From Arthrobacter sp. cf158 (lineage in GTDB: Bacteria; Actinomycetota; Actinomycetes; Actinomycetales; Micrococcaceae): a stretch of DNA of 64,000 nucleotides. The notes beneath the pieces are model-generated. The model did no database searches and had not been told where the DNA came from. It saw nothing but the letters and a program-made list of their open reading frames with translations. Where the stretch lies: positions 1 through 64,000 of the forward strand of contig NZ_FNNR01000010.1 of NCBI RefSeq assembly GCF_900106835.1. Direction: 5' to 3'. Shown piece by piece: positions 52,780 to 60,745 of the stretch. Numbering within the stretch: position 1 is the stretch's first letter; each line of letters starts with the position of its first letter. The position numbers were made by a program, and so were the translations under genes.

Positions 52780-53148
52780 ATGATCCCCGGTGAATACAGG
52801 CTCCAGCCAGAATCCGTCGCGTGCAACAGCGGCCGTGAGGCAATCGCCGTCGAGGTTGTGAACCGCGGTGACCGGCCCGTGCAGGTTGGTTCGCATTATC
52901 ACTTTGCCGAGGCCAACAGGGCCTTGGAATTCGATCGCGAAGCTGCCTTCGGCCGCCGCCTGGACATTCCCGCTGGCACGGCTGCGCGCTTTGAACCCGG
53001 CGACCGTAAAACGGTCCAGCTGATCGACCTTGCGGGTTCCCGCGAGGTCTTCGGCCTCAGTAACGCAGTCAACGGAAAGCTCGACGGCGGAACTGCCGTA
53101 GCCGGGGAACCCCGCCCGGGCGTCGCAGCGGAAAGGGACCACCAGTGA
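52780..53148 (+). CDS. ureB: Urease beta subunit UreB
   Basis: 122 aa. It forms the (alpha-beta-gamma)3 trimer with UreC and UreA. Beta-strand motifs are MIPGEYRLQPESVACNSGRE, RPVQVGSHYHFAEANRALEF and RLDIPAGTAARFEPGDRKTV. It has a C-terminal tail of ~20 residues. Its stop overlaps the ureC GTG start (4-base overlap), so the subunits are translationally coupled. Confidence 0.97.
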   Translation: MIPGEYRLQPESVACNSGREAIAVEVVNRGDRPVQVGSHYHFAEANRALEFDREAAFGRRLDIPAGTAARFEPGDRKTVQLIDLAGSREVFGLSNAVNGKLDGGTAVAGEPRPGVAAERDHQ

Positions 53149-54875
53149 GCTTCGAGATTCCCCGCAAGCAGTACGCCGAACTGTACGGCCCGACCACCGG
53201 TGACGCCATCCGCCTTGCCGACACCGAACTGTTCCTCGAAATCGAGAGGGACTACACGGTGTACGGCGAAGAAGTGGTGTTCGGCGGCGGCAAAGTCATC
53301 CGGGACGGCATGGGCCAAAACGGTCAACTCACCCGCGCGGAAGACATCCCGGACACCGTGATCACCAACGTGGTGGTCCTGGACTACACCGGTATCTACA
53401 AAGCGGACGTTGCCTTAAAGGACGGCCACGTCTTCAAGATCGGTAAGGCAGGCAACCCGCAGATCACCGACGGCGTGAACATCGTGATCGGCGCCAGCAC
53501 GGAAATCATCGCGGGTGAACGGAAGATCCTCACAGCCGGCGGCATCGATACCCACATCCACTTCATCTCCCCGGAGCAGGTCCCCGCGGCGCTCTGCAAT
53601 GGCATCACCACGATGGTTGGCGGCGGCACCGGCCCTGCCGAAGGAACCAAAGCCACCACCATCACGCCCGGAGCCTGGCACATCTCGCGGATGCTCCAGG
53701 CCGCCGAGGGACTCCCCGTCAACATCGGCCTGTTCGGCAAAGGCCACGCCTCCGCCGTCGAGCCCCTCGCGGAGCAGATCCGCGCAGGTGCGGTGGGGCT
53801 GAAAGTCCATGAGGACTGGGGATCCACCACCTCCTCAATCGACATGTCCCTGCGGGTTGCCGACGAATTCGACGTTCAGGTGGCCATCCACACCGACACC
53901 CTCAACGAGTGCGGCTTCGTGGAAGACACCATCCGCGCGATCGACGGCCGCGTCATCCACACCTTCCACACCGAAGGCGCAGGCGGAGGCCATGCCCCGG
54001 ACATCATCAAGATCGCCGGGCTGCCCAACGTGCTTCCCGCATCCACCAACCCCACGCTGCCGTACACCAAAAACACCATCGAAGAGCACCTGGACATGCT
54101 CATGGTCTGCCACCACCTCAACCCGGACATCCCCGAAGACGTGGCCTTTGCAGACTCCCGCATCCGCGCTGAAACCATCGCCGCGGAAGACGTCCTCCAC
54201 GACCTCGGAATCTTCGCCATCACGTCCTCCGACTCCCAAGCCATGGGCAGGGTTGGCGAAGTAGTGACCCGCACCTGGCAGGTTGCCGACGCCATGAAAC
54301 GCCAGCGGGGCGTCCTGAAGGATCCCTCCGGAACCACCCACGGATCCGCCGAATCGGACAACTTCCGGCTCAAGCGCTACGTAGCCAAATACACCATCAA
54401 TGCCGCCATCGCCCAAGGAATGGCAGACGTGATCGGCTCTGTGGAAGAAGGCAAATTCGCCGACCTGGTGCTCTGGGACCCCGCCTTCTTCGGCGTTAAA
54501 CCCGAGCTGGTCATCAAGGGAGGGCAGATCGCCTACGCACTCATGGGCGACGCCAACGCCTCCATCCCCACACCGCAACCCCGCACCATGCGGCCCATGT
54601 TCGCCACGTACGGCAAAGCGCTCCAGCAAACATCCATCACGTTCCTGTCCCAGGCCGCCATCGACGCCGGAGTGCCCGCCGAACTGGGCCTCGAACGCAT
54701 CATCAAGCCCGTCTCCGGCATTCGCAACCTCACCAAAGCGGACCTGAAATACAACGGCGAAACCCCGGACATCGCCGTCGACCCCGAAACGTACAAAGTG
54801 ACGGTCGACGGCGCCGAAGTCACCTCCCAGCCCTCCGAAGTACTGCCCATGGCGCAGCGCTACTTCCTCTTCTAG
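53145..54875 (+). CDS. ureC: Urease alpha (catalytic) subunit UreC
   Basis: 576 aa. It holds the dinickel centre: the first His ligands are in GGIDTHIHFISPEQ, the carbamylated Lys in GAVGLKVHEDWG, further His ligands in IHTDTLNECGFVED and HTFHTEGAGGGHAPD, the mobile flap Cys in MVCHHLNPDIPEDV, and the Asp ligand in ITSSDSQAMGRVGE. All catalytic residues appear intact. GTG start overlaps the ureB stop. Codon choice is strongly C-ending, like ureE and ureG but unlike ureF and ureD. Confidence 0.98.
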   Translation: MSFEIPRKQYAELYGPTTGDAIRLADTELFLEIERDYTVYGEEVVFGGGKVIRDGMGQNGQLTRAEDIPDTVITNVVVLDYTGIYKADVALKDGHVFKIGKAGNPQITDGVNIVIGASTEIIAGERKILTAGGIDTHIHFISPEQVPAALCNGITTMVGGGTGPAEGTKATTITPGAWHISRMLQAAEGLPVNIGLFGKGHASAVEPLAEQIRAGAVGLKVHEDWGSTTSSIDMSLRVADEFDVQVAIHTDTLNECGFVEDTIRAIDGRVIHTFHTEGAGGGHAPDIIKIAGLPNVLPASTNPTLPYTKNTIEEHLDMLMVCHHLNPDIPEDVAFADSRIRAETIAAEDVLHDLGIFAITSSDSQAMGRVGEVVTRTWQVADAMKRQRGVLKDPSGTTHGSAESDNFRLKRYVAKYTINAAIAQGMADVIGSVEEGKFADLVLWDPAFFGVKPELVIKGGQIAYALMGDANASIPTPQPRTMRPMFATYGKALQQTSITFLSQAAIDAGVPAELGLERIIKPVSGIRNLTKADLKYNGETPDIAVDPETYKVTVDGAEVTSQPSEVLPMAQRYFLF

Positions 54876-54883
54876 GAGCCACC

Positions 54884-55357
54884 TTGATCATCGAAAAAAT
54901 CCTGGGCAACCTCCACGAACAACCCGCCGACTACGCAGGCCACCACAAAGAAAAGGTGGTGCTCCCCAGTTCCCTGCTGGTCAAACGCATCCAACGAGTC
55001 ACCACCGACCACGGCAAAGAACTCGGCATCCGACTCCCCACCGGCACCGGAGACCTCCGCGACGGCGACATCCTCGCCATCAACGACAACAACGTCATCA
55101 TCATCTCCGTGCTGCCCACCGACGTCCTGGTCATAGGGCCGCGGAGCATCCACGAAATGGGCGTCGTGGCACACTCACTAGGCAACCGGCACCTGCAAGC
55201 ACAATTCTTCGACGCATCATCCGAATACGGGGCCGAGGTCATGGTGTGCCAGTACGACCACACTGTCGAGGACTATCTGAAGAGCGTCGGCGTCCCCTAC
55301 AACAGGCAAGAGCGGGTCATGCCGGTGCCCTTCCGCCATGCTGAGCATTCGCACTAA
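54884..55357 (+). CDS. ureE: Urease accessory nickel chaperone UreE
   Basis: 157 aa. It delivers Ni2+ to the UreD-UreF-UreG complex. The N-terminal peptide-binding domain (KVVLPSSLLVKRIQRVTTDH) is followed by the metal-binding domain with NRHLQAQFFD and YDHTVEDYLKSVGVPYNR. The C-terminus ends in a modest His-containing tail (PFRHAEHSH) rather than a long His run. It starts 8 bases after ureC and is followed by the first structured repeat. Confidence 0.95.
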   Translation: MIIEKILGNLHEQPADYAGHHKEKVVLPSSLLVKRIQRVTTDHGKELGIRLPTGTGDLRDGDILAINDNNVIIISVLPTDVLVIGPRSIHEMGVVAHSLGNRHLQAQFFDASSEYGAEVMVCQYDHTVEDYLKSVGVPYNRQERVMPVPFRHAEHSH

Positions 55358-55406
55358 TACCGCGGCAAGGTCGCGTACCGGGGGCGACTGTGGCTGGGGC
55401 GCCGCC

Positions 55407-55522
55407 CCGGATTTTGGGCCGTGCCCGTCCCCAGCCGCTCCCAACCTTCGCAAGCTCAGGTCGGGGCCCTCGCCGCAGTGGGCCCCCCGCGTGGCCCTCC
55501 ACACCGCGGCCCAAAAATCCGG
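55407..55522. repeat. Structured intergenic repeat, copy 1 (ureE-ureF gap)
   Basis: CCGGATTTTGGGCC (55407-55420) and GGCCCAAAAATCCGG (55508-55522) are inverted ends (one-base length difference) around a ~87-base core. The core begins with GTGCCCGTCCCCAGCCGCTC and has an inner hairpin ACCT-TCGCAAGCTC-AGGT. The core is ~85% identical to copy 2 at 56914, but the arms differ while remaining self-complementary. It occupies most of the 204-base gap between ureE and ureF and is followed by the ureF ribosome-binding site (CGGAGCGACTC). Confidence 0.8.
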
Positions 55523-55561
55523 CGCGGCTCCGGCTTTTCACCTCACCTTTCGGAGCGACTC

Positions 55562-56230
55562 ATGACCTCCTATCAGCTTGCTCTTCAACAGTTGACCGAC
55601 TCCGCGTTGCCTACGGGGGCTTTTGCTCATTCTCTTGGGTTTGAGAGCTACATCGAGCGTGGGCTTGTTCGGGATGAGGGGTCTTTTGGGGAGTGGTTGG
55701 GGGCTTTTGTGGGGCAGCAGTTGGTTTATTCCGATGGGTTGGCCCTGCGGTTCCTGTATGAGGGCGTGGATGTTGGTTTGTTGGATGGGGTGTTGTCTGC
55801 GCAATTGTTGGCCAGGGAGGTTCGGGAGGCTTCACTCAAGATGGGTGGGCGGTTGTTGGAGATTGGTGGGGAAGTGTTCCCGTCGTTCGAGTTGGAGGAG
55901 TATCGGGGGCTTGTCCGGGCGGGGAGTGCCGGGGGGCATCAACCCTTGGCTTTTGGGGTCATTGCGCGGTCTTTGGGGGTTCCCTTCGAAGCAGCCCTTG
56001 CTGCCTATGTGTTTGCCACGGTCACTTCGCTGACGCAGAACGCCGTGCGAGCCATTCCATTAGGGCAGAACGCCGGGCAACGGGTACTTCGGCAGGCGCA
56101 CGACGTCGTTGCTGCCGCCATCAAGGATGTAGCACGGCTGTGCTGGGACGACTTCGGGGCCGTGAGCCCCGGACTGGAAATTTCACAAATGCGGCACGAA
56201 CGGCAACGCGCCCGCATGTTCATGAGCTAA
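55562..56230 (+). CDS. ureF: Urease accessory protein UreF
   Basis: 222 aa from ATG 55562 (CGGAG upstream; the frame continues open into the repeat without a better start). An all-helical GTPase-regulating chaperone of the UreDFG complex. QLTDSALPTGAFAHSLGFES, AGSAGGHQPLAFGVIARSLGV and TSLTQNAVRAIPLGQNAGQRVL are hallmark motifs. Its first ~140 codons favour G- or T-ending codons (TTG, GGG, GTT), in sharp contrast to ureC, ureE and ureG. ureG starts 21 bases after its stop. Confidence 0.95.
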   Translation: MTSYQLALQQLTDSALPTGAFAHSLGFESYIERGLVRDEGSFGEWLGAFVGQQLVYSDGLALRFLYEGVDVGLLDGVLSAQLLAREVREASLKMGGRLLEIGGEVFPSFELEEYRGLVRAGSAGGHQPLAFGVIARSLGVPFEAALAAYVFATVTSLTQNAVRAIPLGQNAGQRVLRQAHDVVAAAIKDVARLCWDDFGAVSPGLEISQMRHERQRARMFMS

Positions 56231-56251
56231 CTAGTGCAAAGGACAAAAAAC

Positions 56252-56869
56252 ATGACAGAACCCATCAAAATCGGCGTCGGCGGGCCCGTCGGAGCCGGCA
56301 AGACGCAACTCGTGGAACGCATCACCCGGCACATGAGCGGCGACATCTCCATGGCCGCCATCACCAACGACATCTACACCATCGAAGACGCCAAAATCCT
56401 GGCCGCCAACGGCATCCTGCCAGAGGACCGGATCATCGGCGTCGAAACCGGCGGCTGCCCCCACACCGCCATCCGCGAAGACACCTCCATGAACACCGCA
56501 GCCATCGAGGAACTCAAAGCGCGGCACCCGGACCTCCAGGTCATCTTCGTCGAATCCGGCGGCGACAACCTCTCCGCAACCTTCAGCCCCGAACTCGTCG
56601 ACTTCTCCATCTACATCATCGATGTAGCCCAAGGCGAAAAAATCCCCCGCAAAGCCGGCCAAGGCATGATCAAATCCGACCTCTTCATCATCAACAAAAC
56701 AGACCTCGCGCCCCACGTCGGAGCGGACCTGGCCGTCATGGAGCGGGACTCCAAGGAATTCCGCGGCAACAAACCGTTCTGCTTTACGAACCTGAAGACG
56801 GACGATGGCCTGGAGGAGGTCCTCAACTGGATCCGCCGCGACGTCCTAATGCTCGACTTGGCGTCGTGA
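56252..56869 (+). CDS. ureG: Urease accessory GTPase UreG
   Basis: 205 aa from ATG 56252 (AAAGGA upstream). A SIMIBI GTPase that powers nickel insertion. The P-loop is GVGGPVGAGKTQLVER, the metal-binding motif is VETGGCPHTAIRED (Cys-Pro-His), switch residues lie in IFVESGGDNLSATFSPEL and the G4 motif is INKTDLAPHVGADL. Codons are strongly C- and A-ending, the opposite of the preceding ureF. It is followed by the second structured repeat. Confidence 0.97.
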   Translation: MTEPIKIGVGGPVGAGKTQLVERITRHMSGDISMAAITNDIYTIEDAKILAANGILPEDRIIGVETGGCPHTAIREDTSMNTAAIEELKARHPDLQVIFVESGGDNLSATFSPELVDFSIYIIDVAQGEKIPRKAGQGMIKSDLFIINKTDLAPHVGADLAVMERDSKEFRGNKPFCFTNLKTDDGLEEVLNWIRRDVLMLDLAS

Positions 56870-56913
56870 CAGTGCTTTCCCGCTCGGCGGTCGGCGAAAG
56901 TCCGGCGGCTACA

Positions 56914-57032
56914 CCGGGTGATAGGGGCCGTGCCCGTCCCCAGCCGCTCCCAACTCTCGCAAGCTCGAGTCGGGTCCCTCGCGGTAGTGGGCTCCCCGCG
57001 CGGCCCGCCACGCCGCGGCCCCTATCACCCGG
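56914..57032. repeat. Structured intergenic repeat, copy 2 (ureG-ureD gap)
   Basis: CCGGGTGATAGGGGCC (56914-56929) pairs perfectly with GGCCCCTATCACCCGG (57017-57032). An outer stem (CCGGCGG at 56902-56908 with CCGCCGG at 57035-57041) extends it. The core shares GTGCCCGTCCCCAGCCGCTC and TCGCAAGCTC with copy 1, but its inner stem is ACTC/GAGT instead of ACCT/AGGT. It fills much of the 271-base gap; the remaining 100 bases up to ureD are GC-rich without a clear gene. Confidence 0.8.
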
Positions 57033-57140
57033 CTCCGCCGGCTCTACGGGTAACCCACCCGCGGGCAACAAGCCCGCCACGCCGCCCCTTATATCCGGCT
57101 TCGCCGCCGCAGCGATCCAGTCACCTTGCGGGGGTGACGT

Positions 57141-58064
57141 GTGAGCACGCACTTAGTGGTCTCGAGCATCGACTCCAGTCCTTGGGGGAACGTGGGGCCT
57201 GACTCCACGTTGGCCTTGGGCGAAGGGCCGGTTCGGGGGCGGTTGGAGCTCGGGGTTTCTGTGCGTGGTGGGAGGTCCGTTGCTTCGCGGCAGTTCCATG
57301 AGGGCGCTTTGCGGGTGCTCAGGCCGCACTATTTGGACCGGTCCGGGCAGCTCTGCTATGTCATGGTCAATCCTGGTGGGGCCTATCTTGGGGCCGATCT
57401 GTTCCTCATTGATGTGGAGGTTGAGGCCGGGGCGGAATTGTTGTTGACCACGCAATCGGCCACCAAGGTTTATCGGACTCCGGGATCGTTCGCTGAGCAG
57501 CGGATGAACATCAGGCTGGGGGAGGGTTCGCGGTTGGAGCTGATGCCGGACCAGTTGATTGCGTATCGGGAGGCGAGTTATCGGCAGAATTCGCACATCA
57601 GCCTCCACCCGACGTCGAGCCTTGTCATGGCGGAGGTGGTCACGCCGGGTTGGTCCCCGGACGGCGCATCCTTTAAGTACGAAGAGGTGCGGCTGCGCAA
57701 CGAGATCTGGGTCGAGGACCCAAACGGTGCGAAGTTGTTGGCGCTGGACAACCTCCTGCTCCGGCCACCCCTCAACGACGTGACGGGGATGGGGTTCATG
57801 GAGGGCTTCAGCCACGTGGGCTCGTTAGTGGTGGTGGATCCACGGGTTGATCAAGCGCTCGCGGATGACCTGGCCCGGATAGCCGAGGATTTTGCCGCCT
57901 ACACCGGCGTTTCTTTGACCATGACTATTGCCGGGAGTACCGGGCTTGTGCTGCGATCGTTGTCGAACAGCACTGAGGAACTCAACCATTTGCTGGGTGC
58001 CTGCACCGGCGTTCTGCGCGAACGTTGGTACGGTCAGGCACCCTTGAACCTGAGGAAGTACTGA
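57141..58064 (+). CDS. ureD: Urease accessory protein UreD (UreH)
   Basis: 307 aa. Scaffold that binds apo-urease and UreF. The central family motif is LFLIDVEVEAGAELLLTTQSATKVYR, followed by GSRLELMPDQLIAYREASY and LDNLLLRPPLNDVTGMGFM. GTG start at 57141 directly after GGGGGTGACGT. Codons in the first two thirds favour G/T-ending triplets like ureF. The stop overlaps the nickel permease ATG (TGATG). Confidence 0.95.
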   Translation: MSTHLVVSSIDSSPWGNVGPDSTLALGEGPVRGRLELGVSVRGGRSVASRQFHEGALRVLRPHYLDRSGQLCYVMVNPGGAYLGADLFLIDVEVEAGAELLLTTQSATKVYRTPGSFAEQRMNIRLGEGSRLELMPDQLIAYREASYRQNSHISLHPTSSLVMAEVVTPGWSPDGASFKYEEVRLRNEIWVEDPNGAKLLALDNLLLRPPLNDVTGMGFMEGFSHVGSLVVVDPRVDQALADDLARIAEDFAAYTGVSLTMTIAGSTGLVLRSLSNSTEELNHLLGACTGVLRERWYGQAPLNLRKY

Positions 58065-59110
58065 TGACTGCGCTGACCGAGTTCGCCACCATGTACCGGG
58101 AGCGGGACACGTTGTCCCTGCGGACGCGGCTGTTGTTCACGTTCGGTGCCGTGGCCGCGTTGCACCTTGCCGCCGTCGTGCTGTTGCTGGCCGGTTCCGC
58201 AGGTGCGGCACAACCGCTGGCGCTGGGGCTGGTGATCACCGCCTACGTGGCCGGCATTAAGCACAGCTACGACTGGGACCACATAGCAGCGATCGACAAC
58301 TCGACGCGCAAGTTCGTGGCGCAGCACAAGGACCCCGTGAGTGTCGGTTTTGCCTTCAGCCTGGGCCACAGTTCTGTGGTGATCCTGGCGGGGTTGCTGG
58401 TGGTGGCCGGCGCTACGCTGATCGGGCAGTTTATGGAGGACGGCACCACGGGCAACAAGGTGCTGGGCCTGATAGGAAGTGGAGTGTCCGGGCTGTTCCT
58501 GCTGACGATGGGGCTGTTCAACGGATCAGCGTTCGTGCGGGCCACGCAGGCGTACCGGAATGTGCAGGCTGGCGGCGAGGTCCGTCCCGAGGACCTGGAG
58601 GCGAAGGGCTTCGTGGCCCGGCTGCTGGCCAAACCGCTGTCCAAAGTGGAGCGGCCACGGAACATCTACGTGATCGGCTTCCTGTTCGGGCTGGGGTTCG
58701 ATACCGCCACCACCATCGGGCTGCTGGTCATCACCACGACGGCGTCCCTCGCCGGGGTCTCGCCGCTCGCCTTGATGGCGCTCCCGCTGGCCTTCACGGC
58801 CGCCATGACGTTGTGCGATTCAGCCAATGGCGTGGCCATGATGAAGATGTACAAATCTGCCATTCACAACCCGCAGCGCAAACTCGGCTTCAACGCCGTG
58901 ATTACCGGTATCTCAGCTGTCTCTGCGCTGTTCATCTCCGTGATCACGCTGGGCGGTTTCATCAACGCCGCGTTTGAGCTCCAAGATCCCATTACCACCT
59001 GGCTTGGGGGGATTGATCTTGGCGACGCCGGTCTGATTCTGGTGGGGTTGTTCGTGATGGTCTGGGCCGTCTCCGCATGGCGAGGGCGGAGTGCCAAGAG
59101 CCGGAGCTAG
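58064..59110 (+). CDS. NiCoT-family nickel/cobalt permease
   Basis: 348 aa, eight predicted membrane helices. NiCoT landmarks are recognisable but altered: IKHSYDWDHIAAIDNSTRKF (usual HA-x-DADHI-x-x-IDN), GFAFSLGHSSVVILAG, FLFGLGFDTATTIGLLV (usual TATE), and MTLCDSANGVAMMKMY (usual DT-x-DG). Its place at the end of the urease operon, overlapping ureD by one base, points to nickel supply for urease. The changes in acidic ligand positions may affect ion choice. It ends 4 bases into the convergent hydrolase gene. Confidence 0.9.
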   Translation: MTALTEFATMYRERDTLSLRTRLLFTFGAVAALHLAAVVLLLAGSAGAAQPLALGLVITAYVAGIKHSYDWDHIAAIDNSTRKFVAQHKDPVSVGFAFSLGHSSVVILAGLLVVAGATLIGQFMEDGTTGNKVLGLIGSGVSGLFLLTMGLFNGSAFVRATQAYRNVQAGGEVRPEDLEAKGFVARLLAKPLSKVERPRNIYVIGFLFGLGFDTATTIGLLVITTTASLAGVSPLALMALPLAFTAAMTLCDSANGVAMMKMYKSAIHNPQRKLGFNAVITGISAVSALFISVITLGGFINAAFELQDPITTWLGGIDLGDAGLILVGLFVMVWAVSAWRGRSAKSRS

Positions 59111-60084
59111 GAAACTGCCACCGCGTTGAACAACTCGGTGGTGTCCACGCCGAGGTCCGGGGTGTCCAGCACGTTGGTCAGGAACACCACGCAGCGGTCC
59201 TGCTCGGGCAGCATCCACCACTCGGTTCCGGACCAGCCGGGATGCCCATAAATTCCTTTGGCCAGGAGTTCGGATTCGTTGGCGGGCATCTGGAAGCCCA
59301 AACCGGTGTGCCGTGCCGGTGCGGGCCGCGTGGTGATAAATGGTACGCCCGTGGTTCTCGGCCGACGCATGGCCGCGAGAGTGTTTGGATGGACCGCCTT
59401 CCCGGAATCCCGGAGCAATTCCGTGCCAAGGTTGAGCAAATCCGTGGCCGTTCCGAACAGCCCCGCCCCGGGGTGCCGGTTCTTGAACATGGCATCCACG
59501 GTCAAGCCGGCCGCGTCAGTACCGTGGACGGTATGCGGGTTGCAATCGCTGCCGAACGTGAGGCCGTTGGCGCCGGTATCGCTGGCCAGGGCGAGGACCT
59601 GGTCTTCGAACGCCCGCCCATCGGCCCACTCGGCCATGGCCGCTGCGCCCTCGAACGCGATGTTGCAGTACTGGACCAAGGAACCTGCGTAGAAGGTTTG
59701 CCCCGCGGCGGTGAGTGCCTCGCGGAGGGGGACTCCGTCGTCGAGTTCCGGATCTGTGATGCCGGACCGGTGGCTGAGCAATTGCTCCAGCGTCACGGTG
59801 TCCGTACGACCTGAACCGAAGGCCGGGAGGAGATCGCCCAGTGAGCTGCCCAGCGACAACTTCCCACGTTCCACCTGCCGCATCACGGTCAGGGCGCTGA
59901 TGGGCTTGGTCACTGAGAACAGCGCAAAGTGATCGTCAGCTGTGGCTTGCCTGCCGGCGTCGGCCCCGAACGCCACAACGTCCTCGATGCCCTGGCTGGA
60001 GGCGACTCCGAGCACCGCAACGGGCACGCGTCCACCATCAACCTGCTTGCGGGCCCAGTCTGCTGCCGGTCCTGAGTGCACCAT
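59107..60084 (-). CDS. Serine beta-lactamase-like hydrolase (class C / EstB type)
   Basis: 325 aa from ATG 60084; a longer in-frame start at 60192 adds a basic stretch of doubtful reality. The SxxK nucleophile is in HFALFSVTKPISALTV, the second motif YxN in SLVQYCNIAFEG, and the third motif is HPG in YGHPGWSGTEWW (the EstB-like HxG form). No signal peptide, so more likely a cytosolic esterase or peptidase than a drug-resistance beta-lactamase. It is divergent from the ECF sigma gene. Confidence 0.88.
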   Translation of the reverse strand: MVHSGPAADWARKQVDGGRVPVAVLGVASSQGIEDVVAFGADAGRQATADDHFALFSVTKPISALTVMRQVERGKLSLGSSLGDLLPAFGSGRTDTVTLEQLLSHRSGITDPELDDGVPLREALTAAGQTFYAGSLVQYCNIAFEGAAAMAEWADGRAFEDQVLALASDTGANGLTFGSDCNPHTVHGTDAAGLTVDAMFKNRHPGAGLFGTATDLLNLGTELLRDSGKAVHPNTLAAMRRPRTTGVPFITTRPAPARHTGLGFQMPANESELLAKGIYGHPGWSGTEWWMLPEQDRCVVFLTNVLDTPDLGVDTTELFNAVAVS

Positions 60085-60234
60085 CGTTGTGTCACGCTTT
60101 CGCTTGGGGGTTTGTGATTCGAATCTATCGTGGCCGTCTGAAGAAACTTGGCAGCATCTGTAACCGTGGCGCCCCGGCCGGAAACTATACAAGTATCCTG
60201 TGCAGTTCAGGGCTCTAATACCAGGGGGAAAATC

Positions 60235-60744
60235 GTGCTTTCAGAGCGCGAATTGGCGTTCATCGCCATTCACAAGGACAGCTATCCATCCGTGTTCAGG
60301 TTTGTCCGCAGGCGGGTGGAATCAGTGGAGATGGCTGAAGAGATCGCCGCCGACGTTTTCCGGGTCGTCTGGCAAAAGTGGTCGGATGATGCCCGGCCCG
60401 ACGTCGCCTACTTGCTGACCGTTGCGCGCAACTTGGTGGGCAATGCCTACCGCAGCCGCGATCGGCAGCAAGCCCTGCAGGAAAAACTGCGCACGACGGC
60501 GGTGGAACGCTATGGCGATCACTCCGAGAACGTCGCGGTACAGGATGCGATGGATCGTTTGCGGGTACAGGACCGCGATATTTTGCAGCTGGCCTACTGG
60601 GATGGCCTGGGCACCACTGAAATCGCGCGGGTTCTGCAGTGCAGTGAATCCGCCGCCAAGGTCCGTCTGCACAGGGCACGGACAGCTTTCCGGAAGCAGA
60701 TGCCTGCCGGTGCCGAAACGACTACACAGAAGATGGGAGTCTGA
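60235..60744 (+). CDS. ECF-family RNA polymerase sigma factor
   Basis: 169 aa from GTG 60235 (AGGGGGAA upstream; the frame is open further upstream but without a site). Sigma region 2 includes SYPSVFRFVRRRVESVEMAEEIAADVFRVV, and region 4 has ILQLAYWDGLGTTEIARVLQCSESAAKVRL. There is no region 3, as in extracytoplasmic-function sigma factors. The membrane protein gene follows after 1 base and is the probable partner. GGAAAC at 60180-60185 could be an ECF-type -35 box for autoregulation (weak). Confidence 0.92.
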   Translation: MLSERELAFIAIHKDSYPSVFRFVRRRVESVEMAEEIAADVFRVVWQKWSDDARPDVAYLLTVARNLVGNAYRSRDRQQALQEKLRTTAVERYGDHSENVAVQDAMDRLRVQDRDILQLAYWDGLGTTEIARVLQCSESAAKVRLHRARTAFRKQMPAGAETTTQKMGV

Positions 60745-60745
60745 G

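Noticed and set aside
59107..60084. Drug-resistance beta-lactamase
   Set aside because: No signal peptide, and the third motif is HPG rather than KTG, so an intracellular esterase-type hydrolase is more likely.
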